From NCBI GenBank assembly GCA_023452965.1, contig JAEXUU010000146.1:1-5195 (forward strand): a stretch of DNA of 5,195 bases, written 5' to 3'. Below the pieces are notes generated by a model. It had not been told where the DNA came from, did no database searches, and saw only the letters and a program-made list of their open reading frames with translations. Both the position numbers and the translations under genes were made by a program. Positions 1 through 5,195 of the stretch are shown in pieces. This stretch comes from Pseudomonadota bacterium. Lineage in GTDB: Bacteria; Pseudomonadota; Alphaproteobacteria; Rhizobiales; Beijerinckiaceae. The first letter of the stretch is position 1. Each line of letters starts with the position of its first letter.

Positions 1-723
1 GGCGGGGACCGCGAAGGAGAGCACCAGCGTGCCAGCCCCGTTGCCGGGGGTCAGCGAGGTGGTGGCGGAGGCGAGCGCGCCGCCGAGCGCCGCCAGCGAG
101 GCGCCGATGATGAAGGTGATGAGGTAGACGCGGGCCGCGTCGATGCCCATCGCCGTCGCAGCCTCGCGGTCCTGCGTCACCGCGACGATGGCGCGGCCGA
201 AACTCGTCCGGCGCAGGAAGAAGCGCAGGCCGACGAGCACGGCGAGCGCCACCAGCGGCATCAGGATGAGCTGGTACTTGGTGTAGAAGATGCCGAAGAC
301 CTCGACCGTGCCGAGCCAGTTCATCGGCGCATTGGCGAAATAGGGCTGCACCCCGAACACCACCTTCTGCGCGTCCTCCAGGATCATGAAGACGGCGAAG
401 GTGACGATCAGCTGCAGCACCTCCTCCTTGCCGTAGACCCGGCGCAGCAACACGATCTCGACCAGGCCGCCGACCACGGTGCCGACCAGCGCCGCGGCGA
501 CCAGCAGGAAGGGAAAGGCGAGCCAGGCGGGCAGGCCCATCGCGCCCATGGCGAGAACGCCGGCGGCGGCGACATAGGCGCCGATCGCGTAGAACGAGCC
601 ATGGGCGACGTTGATGATGCCGAGTACGCCGAAGATCAGCGAGAGTCCGACCGCGACCAGGAAGATCAGCGAGCCATAGGCCAGGCCGTCCAGCGCGGCG
701 AGAAGAAGCATTTCAATGGGCAT
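1..723 (-). CDS. livH: Branched-chain amino acid-type ABC transporter permease, LivH family (partial, C-terminus outside window)
   Basis: Inner-membrane permease of a high-affinity ABC importer of the branched-chain amino acid (HAAT) family; it would pair with a LivM-type permease and LivG/LivF ATPases lying beyond the left edge. The reading frame is open from an ATG at 723 to base 1, giving 241 residues of the usual 290 or so. Seen directly: hydrophobic segments at about residues 5-33, 42-62, 65-92, 102-116, 151-170 and 200-220; the family-typical stretch NVAHGSFY at 38-45; and a polar loop at about 171-197 with GRAIVAV and QDREAA followed by MGID, which matches the LivH cytoplasmic loop that contacts the ATPase. 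The start has only a weak GA-rich ribosome site; a second in-frame ATG lies four codons in (711). It follows the binding-protein gene on the same strand after a 188-bp gap holding a palindromic repeat. Family call is firm; the transported substrate is unknown, as these permeases also serve amides and aromatic or short organic acids. Confidence 0.93.
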   Translation of the reverse strand, partial: MPIEMLLLAALDGLAYGSLIFLVAVGLSLIFGVLGIINVAHGSFYAIGAYVAAAGVLAMGAMGLPAWLAFPFLLVAAALVGTVVGGLVEIVLLRRVYGKEEVLQLIVTFAVFMILEDAQKVVFGVQPYFANAPMNWLGTVEVFGIFYTKYQLILMPLVALAVLVGLRFFLRRTSFGRAIVAVTQDREAATAMGIDAARVYLITFIIGASLAALGGALASATTSLTPGNGAGTLVLSFAVPA

Positions 724-786
724 GCAGACCGTTCTTCAGAAACTGATTCAAGTGCCTGAGAGTGTGATTCAACCAGGCCCCTCCCC

Positions 787-894
787 GTCATCCCGGGCGA
801 CCGGAGGAGACCCGGGATCCATGCCCTGGGTCTCCAATCGATGATCGGCCATGGGTCCCGGACCGTCGCGGCTTTGCGGCGCATCCGGGACGAC
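787..894. repeat. 108-bp palindromic intergenic repeat (REP/RIME-like) between binding protein and permease genes
   Basis: A self-complementary block fills most of the gap between the two transporter genes. Its ends are imperfect inverted repeats, GTCATCCCGGGCG (787-799) and CATCCGGGACGAC (882-894), 10 of 13 matching. Inside are three overlapping stems: ATCCCGGG 790-797 with CCCGGGAT 811-818; CCGGGATCCAT 812-822 with ATGGGTCCCGG 851-861 (11 pairs, one G-U); and GTCCCGGA 855-862 with TCCGGGAC 884-891. The middle stem shares bases with both others, so it excludes them. No run of T follows any stem, so it does not look like a classical intrinsic terminator. The shape resembles dispersed intergenic palindromes known from Rhizobiales genomes (RIME-type) and REP elements of enterobacteria. 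The location, after the binding-protein gene and before the permease, is where such an element could protect the upstream mRNA and lower permease output; that role is inferred. Copy number elsewhere cannot be seen here. Confidence 0.75.
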
Positions 895-911
895 CAGGGT
901 GAGGAATGGCC

Positions 912-2219
912 TCACTTCGCGTAGTCGAAGGTCTCGATCGACTTGTCGTTGACCAGGGACGGGGTCGCCTTGGCGAACCAGTCGAGCGACTTCTCGCCGA
1001 CCGGCGTCGTCACCAGCTTGCCGGGATAGAGCGCCATCTTGTCGTAGACCGCGAACGGGTATTCGGGCACGCGCTTGGTCGTGCCGAGCATCTGGTCCTC
1101 CAGCCCCTGATGGTCCGCGCGGATGGTGATCGTGCCGGTCAGCGACTTGAACTCCAGCCCCTCGAAGGCGGCGATGACCTGCTCCTTGCTCGGCCATTTG
1201 CCGCCGGTCGACGCCCCGGCCTTCTCATAGGCCTTGGCAAGGCCGGTCAGGGCCTGCTGCATGTGGAAGGTCGGGTAGATCGGATAGACGCCGGTCTTGT
1301 CCTTGTACTTCTTGACGAAGGCCTGCATCTCCGGGGTGTTCTTGGTCTTCGGGTGCAGCCAGTAATGGTCGCCGCGAGCGCCGACGATGACGCCTTCGGG
1401 CAGCACGTTGCCGAGCCGCTCCAGCGAGCTTTCGGCCAGCGGCAGCACGAAGGTCGACTGCTTCAGGAGGCCGCGCGCCGCCGCCTGCTGGACGAAGGTG
1501 TCGAGGTCGCCGCCCCAGGAGGTCGAGAGCACGACATCGGGCCGCAGCGCCGAGAGCCTGGTGATCTCGGTCGAGAAATCAGGCGCGCCGAATTTCGGGA
1601 AGAGCTCGGCGACGACCTTCACATCGGGCTTCAGCGCCTTCAGCCCGGCCTGGAACAGCGCCCAGGATTCGCGGCCCCAGGCGTAGTCCTGGTTGACCAC
1701 TGCGATCGACTTGAAGTCGGGCTTGACCTTCATCAGGTAGAGCAGCGTCGCCATCATCTCGGCGCCGGCATGCCCTTGCGTGCGGACTGAGTATTTCCAC
1801 TTGCCGTCCTCGAAGATGGTCTGCGTGCCGCAATCCCACATCACGTTGACGACCTTGAGGTCTTCCGCGACCGGCGCGAGCGCGTTGCAGGAGCCGGACG
1901 AGATGGCACCCAGCATGACCTGCGCGCCCTGCTCCTGCACGACACGGCGATATTCGGAGAGAAGCTGGTTGGTGCCGGCGCCCTCGTCGACATAGACCGG
2001 CTTCACCGGCACGCCGAGAATACCGCCCTTGGCGTTGAGTTCCTCGATCAAGAGGTCGGCGGCGTTCCTGCCGGGCACGCCGAACACCGAGGCCGGGCCG
2101 GAGAGGAAGGTCGCGATGCCGACCACGAGCTCTTTCGGCTTGTCCTGCGCCAGCGCCGGCAGCGACGCGAGCACACCAGCCAGGACGGCACCCGCCGCCG
2201 CCAGTTTCATCCTCACCAT
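912..2219 (-). CDS. ABC transporter periplasmic substrate-binding protein, branched-chain amino acid type (Leu/Ile/Val-binding fold)
   Basis: Captures the ligand in the periplasm and delivers it to the LivH/LivM-type permease. From the ATG at 2219 the product is 435 residues. Seen directly: a signal peptide with Arg/Lys near the start, a hydrophobic core at residues 6-20 and a likely signal peptidase I site ALA|QD after Ala24. Next comes the type I binding-protein opening (VVGIATFLSGPAS, 32-44), the LNAKGGILG segment (61-69) typical of the family, and the GAISSGSCNALAP ligand-loop region (104-116). Cys111 and Cys130 could form a disulfide. The frame extends upstream to an ATG at 2294, but that adds 25 charged residues ahead of the signal peptide, whereas the 2219 ATG has a good Shine-Dalgarno site. 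It is somewhat longer than typical LivJ/LivK (about 370), as in relatives that bind other ligands. It is transcribed toward the permease and away from the CoA-transferase/dehydrogenase pair. Family is certain; ligand is not. Confidence 0.95.
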   Translation of the reverse strand: MVRMKLAAAGAVLAGVLASLPALAQDKPKELVVGIATFLSGPASVFGVPGRNAADLLIEELNAKGGILGVPVKPVYVDEGAGTNQLLSEYRRVVQEQGAQVMLGAISSGSCNALAPVAEDLKVVNVMWDCGTQTIFEDGKWKYSVRTQGHAGAEMMATLLYLMKVKPDFKSIAVVNQDYAWGRESWALFQAGLKALKPDVKVVAELFPKFGAPDFSTEITRLSALRPDVVLSTSWGGDLDTFVQQAAARGLLKQSTFVLPLAESSLERLGNVLPEGVIVGARGDHYWLHPKTKNTPEMQAFVKKYKDKTGVYPIYPTFHMQQALTGLAKAYEKAGASTGGKWPSKEQVIAAFEGLEFKSLTGTITIRADHQGLEDQMLGTTKRVPEYPFAVYDKMALYPGKLVTTPVGEKSLDWFAKATPSLVNDKSIETFDYAK

Positions 2220-2222
2220 GAT

Positions 2223-2229
2223 CTCCTCC
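2223..2229 (-). promoter_or_regulatory. Ribosome binding site deciding the binding-protein start
   Basis: On the minus strand GGAGGAG lies just upstream of the ATG at 2219; the GGAGG core (2229 to 2225) is 5 nt from the start codon. The alternative upstream ATG at 2294 would put this site inside the coding sequence, and the next in-frame ATG (2210) is 14 nt from the core. This supports 2219 as the start. Confidence 0.75.
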
Positions 2230-2323
2230 CTGATGTCCGCAGAACGGGCATGGCGCTCTTTTGCGGCGCCTGAACCATGGCGGAAGGGGCGCATAGGCGC
2301 GCTGAGGTCACAAGTAGGATAAA

Positions 2324-2397
2324 GCGATGAAGCCCATAGCGATTTTCTATAGTCGCTCGCCCGCGCCGCGAGCCGGCAGCGCTATGGCCCCCATCGC
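2324..2397. promoter_or_regulatory. Long imperfect inverted repeat in the divergent promoter region, candidate operator pair
   Basis: The 247-bp region between the divergent starts holds two 18-bp arms: GCGATGAAGCCCATAGCG (2324-2341) and CGCTATGGCCCCCATCGC (2380-2397). They match as inverted repeats at 15 of 18 positions, mismatches being confined to the middle of each arm, and their centres are 56 bp apart. The outer GCGATG/CATCGC and inner CCATAGCG/CGCTATGG parts are perfect. A further AGCGA...TCGCT pair (2338-2342 and 2353-2357) flanks the AT-rich TTTTCTATAG. That stretch contains TATAGA on the minus strand (2351-2346) and TATAGT on the plus strand (2348-2353), each a possible -10 box, but neither has a convincing -35. 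TTGACT at 2408-2413 resembles a plus-strand -35 but lacks a good -10. No regulator gene is in the window. A regulatory role is inferred from position and symmetry; a transcribed hairpin is the alternative. Confidence 0.5.
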
Positions 2398-2466
2398 AAA
2401 AGACTATTTGACTTCGCCCTGCCGAACGGCGCGTCTCGCCCGAAACGGAAGGCGGACCAAATCAAG

Positions 2467-3609
2467 ATGGCGGATGCTCTCGAAGGAATCCTGGTGGTGG
2501 CCCTGGAACAGGCGGTGGCGGCGCCGATCGCCAGTTGCCGCCTCGCCGATGCCGGAGCACGCATCATCAAGCTCGAACGGGCCGAGGGCGATTTCTCGCG
2601 CGGCTATGACGACTACGCCGAAGGCCTGTCCTCCTATTTCGTCTGGATCAACCGCGGCAAGGAATCCTGCCGGGTCGACCTCAAGGACCCGAACGACCTC
2701 GCTTTGGTCGAGACGATGCTGTCCGAGGCCGATGTCTTCATCCAGAACCTCGCGCCCGGCGCTACCGGCCGGCTCGGCATCGGCTCGGCCGAGCTGCGCC
2801 AGCGCTATCCAAAGCTGATCACCTGCGACATTTCCGGCTATGCGCCGGGTACGCCTCACTACAACCGCAAGGCCTATGATCTCCTGATCCAGGCCGAGGC
2901 GGGCCTCTCGGCGATCACCGGCAGCGAGAGCTCGGGGCCGATGCGGATCGGCGTCTCGATCGCCGACATCGCCACCGGCAACGCCGCCTATGCCGCGATC
3001 CTGGAGGCGCTGCTGCGGCGGGCGCGCACCGGCCAGGGCTCGCAGATCCAGCTCTCGCTGTTCGACACCATCGCCGACCTGATGAACGTGCCTTATCTCA
3101 CCCGGCGCTATGGCGGTATCGAACCGCCGAAGCTCGGCCTCGCCCATCCCTCGATCGCGCCCTATGGCGTCTTCCGCCTGGCCGATGCCGAGGTGCTGCT
3201 GGCGGTGCAGAGCGAGCCGGAATGGCGCATCCTCGCCCGCGAGGTGCTGCGCGACGAGGCCCTCGCCGACGATCCGCGCTTTGTGAGTAATGTCCTGCGC
3301 GTGCGCAACCGCGCCGCACTCGACGCGGCGATCCAGGTCATCCTCGCGCCGCGCAGCTTCGCCGAGACGACCGCCGCGCTAGACAGGGCGCGCATCGCCT
3401 ATGGCACCGTCTCGCATGTCGGCGACCTGATCAGCCATCCCGCCGCGACGGCGCTGCCGGTCGAGACGCAGAACGGGCCGGTCGAGGTTCTGGCGCCGCC
3501 GGCGATCGTCGACGGCAAACGCACGGTGATGCGGCGCGTGCCGGCGCTCGGTGAGCACGAGGTGGCGTTGCGCAGGGAATTCGCGCCCAAGGCAGCGCGC
3601 ACGGCCTGA
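2467..3609 (+). CDS. Family III CoA-transferase (CaiB/BaiF), mesaconyl-CoA/itaconate CoA-transferase-like
   Basis: A cytoplasmic enzyme of the formyl-CoA transferase/CaiB family, which moves CoA between carboxylic acids through an aspartyl-CoA thioester intermediate. The product is 380 residues, within the usual 380-430. Seen directly: N-terminal Rossmann-like CoA-binding part (LEGILVVALEQAVAAPIAS, 5-23; LADAGARIIKLE, 27-38), GDFSRGYD (41-48), NRGKES (62-67), QNLAPGA (93-99), DISGYAP (121-127), AYDLLIQAEAGL (136-147), then SIADIATG (164-171), whose Asp167 sits at the catalytic aspartate position, followed by RARTGQG (185-191) and SLFD (197-200). The C-terminal part has the conserved AYG...HP pattern (311-324). 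The QAVAAP, GDFSRGYD and QAEAGL signatures resemble mesaconyl-CoA C1-C4 transferase and itaconate/citramalate CoA-transferase relatives, from memory. The ribosome site is weak (GGCGGA, 10 nt upstream of the ATG). It begins an operon with the dehydrogenase 9 bp downstream. Family and catalytic residue are secure; donor and acceptor acids are unknown. Confidence 0.95.
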   Translation: MADALEGILVVALEQAVAAPIASCRLADAGARIIKLERAEGDFSRGYDDYAEGLSSYFVWINRGKESCRVDLKDPNDLALVETMLSEADVFIQNLAPGATGRLGIGSAELRQRYPKLITCDISGYAPGTPHYNRKAYDLLIQAEAGLSAITGSESSGPMRIGVSIADIATGNAAYAAILEALLRRARTGQGSQIQLSLFDTIADLMNVPYLTRRYGGIEPPKLGLAHPSIAPYGVFRLADAEVLLAVQSEPEWRILAREVLRDEALADDPRFVSNVLRVRNRAALDAAIQVILAPRSFAETTAALDRARIAYGTVSHVGDLISHPAATALPVETQNGPVEVLAPPAIVDGKRTVMRRVPALGEHEVALRREFAPKAARTA

Positions 3610-3618
3610 GCTGATCCG

Positions 3619-4773
3619 ATGACGCAGCACAACCACAGCGAAATCCGCGATGCCGTCGCCAGGCTCTGCATCGATTATCCCGGCGAGTACTGGCGCAGGC
3701 TCGACCGTGAGATGGCCTATCCCACGGAGTTCGTGACCGCGCTGACGCAGAGCGGCTTCCTCTCGGCGCTGATCCCGGAGGCTTATGGCGGCGCCGGCCT
3801 CACCCTGTCGGCCGCTGCGGTGATCATGGAGGAGATCCAGCGCCAGGGCTGCAACGGCGCCGCCTGCCATGCCCAGATGTATGTGATGGGCACGCTTTTG
3901 CGCCATGGCTCCGATGCCCAGAAGCAGCAGTACCTGCCGAAGATCGCTTCGGGCGAACTCAGGCTGCAGGCCTTCGGCGTCACCGAGCCGACGAGCGGCA
4001 CCGACACCACGGCCCTGCGCACCACCGCAAGGCGCGAGGGCGACCACTACGTCGTCAATGGCCAGAAGATCTGGACGAGCCGGGCGGCGCAATCCGACCT
4101 GATGCTGCTGCTGGCGCGGACGACGCCGCGCGATCAGGTGCAAAAACGCACCGACGGGCTCTCAGTCTTCATCCTCGACATGCGCGAAGCGCTGAAGGCC
4201 GGCCTCACCATCCGGCCGATCCGGACGATGATGAACCACGCGACAACCGAGGTCTTCTTCGACAATGTCCGCGTGCCGGCGGAGAACCTCGTCGGCGAGG
4301 AAGGCAAGGGCTTCCGCTACATCCTCTCGGGCATGAATGCCGAGCGTATCCTGATCGCCGCCGAATGCGTCGGCGACGCGAAATGGTTCATCGAAAAGGC
4401 GTCGGCCTACGCGAAGGAGCGGCAGGTCTTCGGCCGGCCGATCGGCCAGAATCAGGGCATCCAGTTCCCGATCGCGAAGGCCTACGCCAATATGCGCGCC
4501 GCCGAGCTGATGGTGCGCGAGGCGATCTCCCTCTACGAGGCCGGCGAGAACCCGGGCGCCGAAGCGAACATGGCCAAAATGCTCGCGGCCGACGCTTCCT
4601 TCGAGGCGGCCAATGCCTGCATCCAGACACATGGCGGCTTCGGCTTCGCCGAGGAATACGATGTCGAGCGCAAGTTCCGGGAGACGCGGCTCTATCAGGT
4701 CGCACCGATCTCCACGAACCTGATCCTCTCCTTCATCGCCGAGCACGTGCTCGGCATGCCGCGCTCGTATTGA
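3619..4773 (+). CDS. Acyl-CoA dehydrogenase with catalytic glutamate at the isovaleryl-CoA dehydrogenase-type position
   Basis: FAD enzyme that oxidises an acyl-CoA to the trans-2-enoyl-CoA, passing electrons to electron-transfer flavoprotein. It has 384 residues, a normal length, with the N-terminal helical domain (about 1-115), beta domain (116-220) and C-terminal helical domain (225-384). Both family signatures are intact: GVTEPTSGTDTTA (120-132) and Q336-T-H-G-G-F-G-F to Glu355. The FAD/ETF region includes NGQKIWTS (147-154) and RQVFGRPIGQNQ (268-279). The usual base, Glu in the YEG motif of medium-chain enzymes, is missing: aligning RETRLYQ (354-360) places Ala362-Pro363-Ile364 there. 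Glu242 in SGMNAERIL (237-245) lies where isovaleryl- and long-chain dehydrogenases carry their base. The ATG at 3619 follows the CoA-transferase stop by 9 bp with only a weak ribosome site, suggesting translational coupling. The pair implies activation then alpha,beta-dehydrogenation of the same acid. A branched or short substrate is possible but not shown. Confidence 0.95.
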   Translation: MTQHNHSEIRDAVARLCIDYPGEYWRRLDREMAYPTEFVTALTQSGFLSALIPEAYGGAGLTLSAAAVIMEEIQRQGCNGAACHAQMYVMGTLLRHGSDAQKQQYLPKIASGELRLQAFGVTEPTSGTDTTALRTTARREGDHYVVNGQKIWTSRAAQSDLMLLLARTTPRDQVQKRTDGLSVFILDMREALKAGLTIRPIRTMMNHATTEVFFDNVRVPAENLVGEEGKGFRYILSGMNAERILIAAECVGDAKWFIEKASAYAKERQVFGRPIGQNQGIQFPIAKAYANMRAAELMVREAISLYEAGENPGAEANMAKMLAADASFEAANACIQTHGGFGFAEEYDVERKFRETRLYQVAPISTNLILSFIAEHVLGMPRSY

Positions 4774-4813
4774 GCGCTGCTCTGAATCAGGAGGTCATCC
4801 CGGCTGTCCCAGC

Positions 4814-5164
4814 GGCTTCCGCTTCGATCTCGGCACCATTCTCGGGCGGGAGCCGCATGGTTTCGATCCGCGTGGGCGCTTCTTCGACGCGACGGGGCAG
4901 GATCCCGTACTCCGCAAGGTCAAGCTCGTGGGCGAACCCTGGGAGCATTGGGCCGATCCCGGCATGCTCGCGATCGGCCTGCCGATGCATATGCCGGATG
5001 TCGAGGCAAGCGGCGACGAGGCCCTGATTCTGTTCAACGCCTTCGACGGAGAAGCGGTGTTCAAGATTCCGCCGCGGGTGAAGACAGGTTTGTGGTCGGT
5101 CGTACTGGATACCGAGACCGGGTCGAATTCGGACGAGGGCCGCAAGGGGCTGAAGGCGGACTAG
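4814..5164 (+). pseudogene. glgX: Remnant of glycogen debranching enzyme gene glgX, truncated and internally deleted
   Basis: An open frame of 116 codons ending in TAG (5162-5164) has no ATG or GTG before the first homologous residue. It begins with GFRFDLGTILGREPHGFDP, then DPVLRKVKLVGEPWE. These are the alpha-amylase-family conserved regions II (nucleophile Asp in FRFD, codon 4826-4828) and III (acid/base Glu in GEPW, codon 4934-4936) as arranged in GlgX. Intact GlgX then continues for hundreds of residues through conserved region IV (around TAHDGF). Here the sequence jumps straight to a C-terminal GlgX-like tail (HWADPGMLAIGL, ALILFNAFDGEAVFKIPP, WSVVLDT). So the catalytic barrel is mostly missing, including regions I and IV, and about 116 of the usual 650-750 residues remain. 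GTG at 4928 could start a 78-residue piece, but it would begin after the nucleophile. It lies 40 bp after the dehydrogenase on the same strand. No debranching activity is expected; both breakpoints suggest a past rearrangement. Family call is from motif recognition. Confidence 0.8.
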
Positions 5165-5195
5165 GACATCTCGCTTTCGCCGCGGTCCTTGATCG
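5161..5195 (-). CDS. Possible 3' end of a convergent gene (very short, uncertain)
   Basis: Read on the minus strand, the right edge gives an open frame ending IKDRGESEMS and a TAG stop at 5163-5161. That stop overlaps the TAG of the glgX remnant within the palindromic tetranucleotide CTAG (5161-5164). Nine of the ten sense codons end in G or C, as expected for coding DNA here. Ten residues are far too few to name a family, and an open stretch this short is common by chance in high-GC DNA, so this is only a pointer to what may lie beyond the window. Confidence 0.22.
   Translation of the reverse strand, partial: IKDRGESEMS

Noticed and set aside
787..894. Intrinsic transcription terminator between binding protein and permease
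   Set aside because: Strong GC stems exist, but none is followed by a U-rich run on the minus-strand transcript, and the permease still belongs to the same transport system downstream. Partial termination cannot be excluded.
666..1197. Minus-strand open frames spanning the intergenic repeat (666-884 and 769-1197)
   Set aside because: They overlap the start of the permease or the end of the binding protein in other frames and run through a palindromic repeat. No motif or ribosome site supports them.
906..1790. Long plus-strand open frame (294 codons) antisense to the binding-protein gene
   Set aside because: It lies opposite a clear, full-length binding protein with a signal peptide and ribosome site. 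The translation is rich in Arg, Gly, Leu and Val with no family motif, as expected for the mirror frame of a GC-rich gene.
2220..2294. Upstream extension of the binding protein to an ATG at 2294
   Set aside because: It would place 25 polar, charged residues in front of a clear signal peptide, and the good Shine-Dalgarno site lies just before the ATG at 2219.
2404..3147. Minus-strand open frames opposite the CoA-transferase (and 3379-4143, 4162-4746 opposite the dehydrogenase)
   Set aside because: Each is antisense to a gene with intact family signatures. The predicted proteins are low-complexity Arg/Ala/Gly/Leu-rich and carry no recognisable domain.
4774..4813. Terminator after the dehydrogenase operon
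   Set aside because: I saw no stable hairpin followed by T residues in these 40 bases.
4365..5027. Plus-strand open frame of 220 codons overlapping the end of the dehydrogenase and the glgX remnant
   Set aside because: It is out of frame with both. Its translation is Arg/Ala/Ser-rich with no motif, while both other frames give recognisable protein families in the same DNA.
1..5195. tRNA/rRNA genes, CRISPR array, insertion sequence or transposase
   Set aside because: No cloverleaf-like segment, no regularly spaced direct repeats and no transposase motif were seen on either strand.

Overview
The window is high-GC DNA with strong G/C preference at third codon positions. Its gene content (ABC uptake for branched-chain amino acids or similar compounds, a family III CoA-transferase, an acyl-CoA dehydrogenase) and a palindromic intergenic repeat built on TCCCGGG/CCCGGGA units suggest an alphaproteobacterium of the Rhizobiales, perhaps near Bosea or Methylobacterium. 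That placement comes from general look and memory, not from a search.

Layout. Positions 1-2219 carry two minus-strand genes read right to left: a periplasmic substrate-binding protein (912-2219), then a LivH-type permease (1-723) that runs off the left edge. The 188-bp gap between them holds a compact 108-bp palindromic repeat (787-894) that can fold into alternative hairpins. Positions 2220-2466 are a divergent control region with an imperfect inverted repeat of two 18-bp arms (2324-2341 and 2380-2397). Positions 2467-4773 are a two-gene plus-strand operon: a CaiB/BaiF-type CoA-transferase and, 9 bp later, an acyl-CoA dehydrogenase. Positions 4814-5164 hold a decayed fragment of the glycogen debranching gene glgX with a large in-frame internal deletion and no start codon. 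The last 35 bp may hold the 3' end of a convergent minus-strand gene, but this is only weakly supported.

How they may work together (inference). The binding protein and permease would import an organic acid or amino-acid-like compound. The CoA-transferase would activate it, or a product of it, to a CoA thioester, and the dehydrogenase would put in an alpha,beta double bond. The shared divergent region suggests joint control. The substrate cannot be read from the sequence. The most notable points are the dehydrogenase's relocated catalytic glutamate (Pro363 at the usual site, Glu242 at the isovaleryl-CoA dehydrogenase-type site), the divergent-region inverted repeat, the REP-like element between binding protein and permease, and the collapsed glgX remnant.
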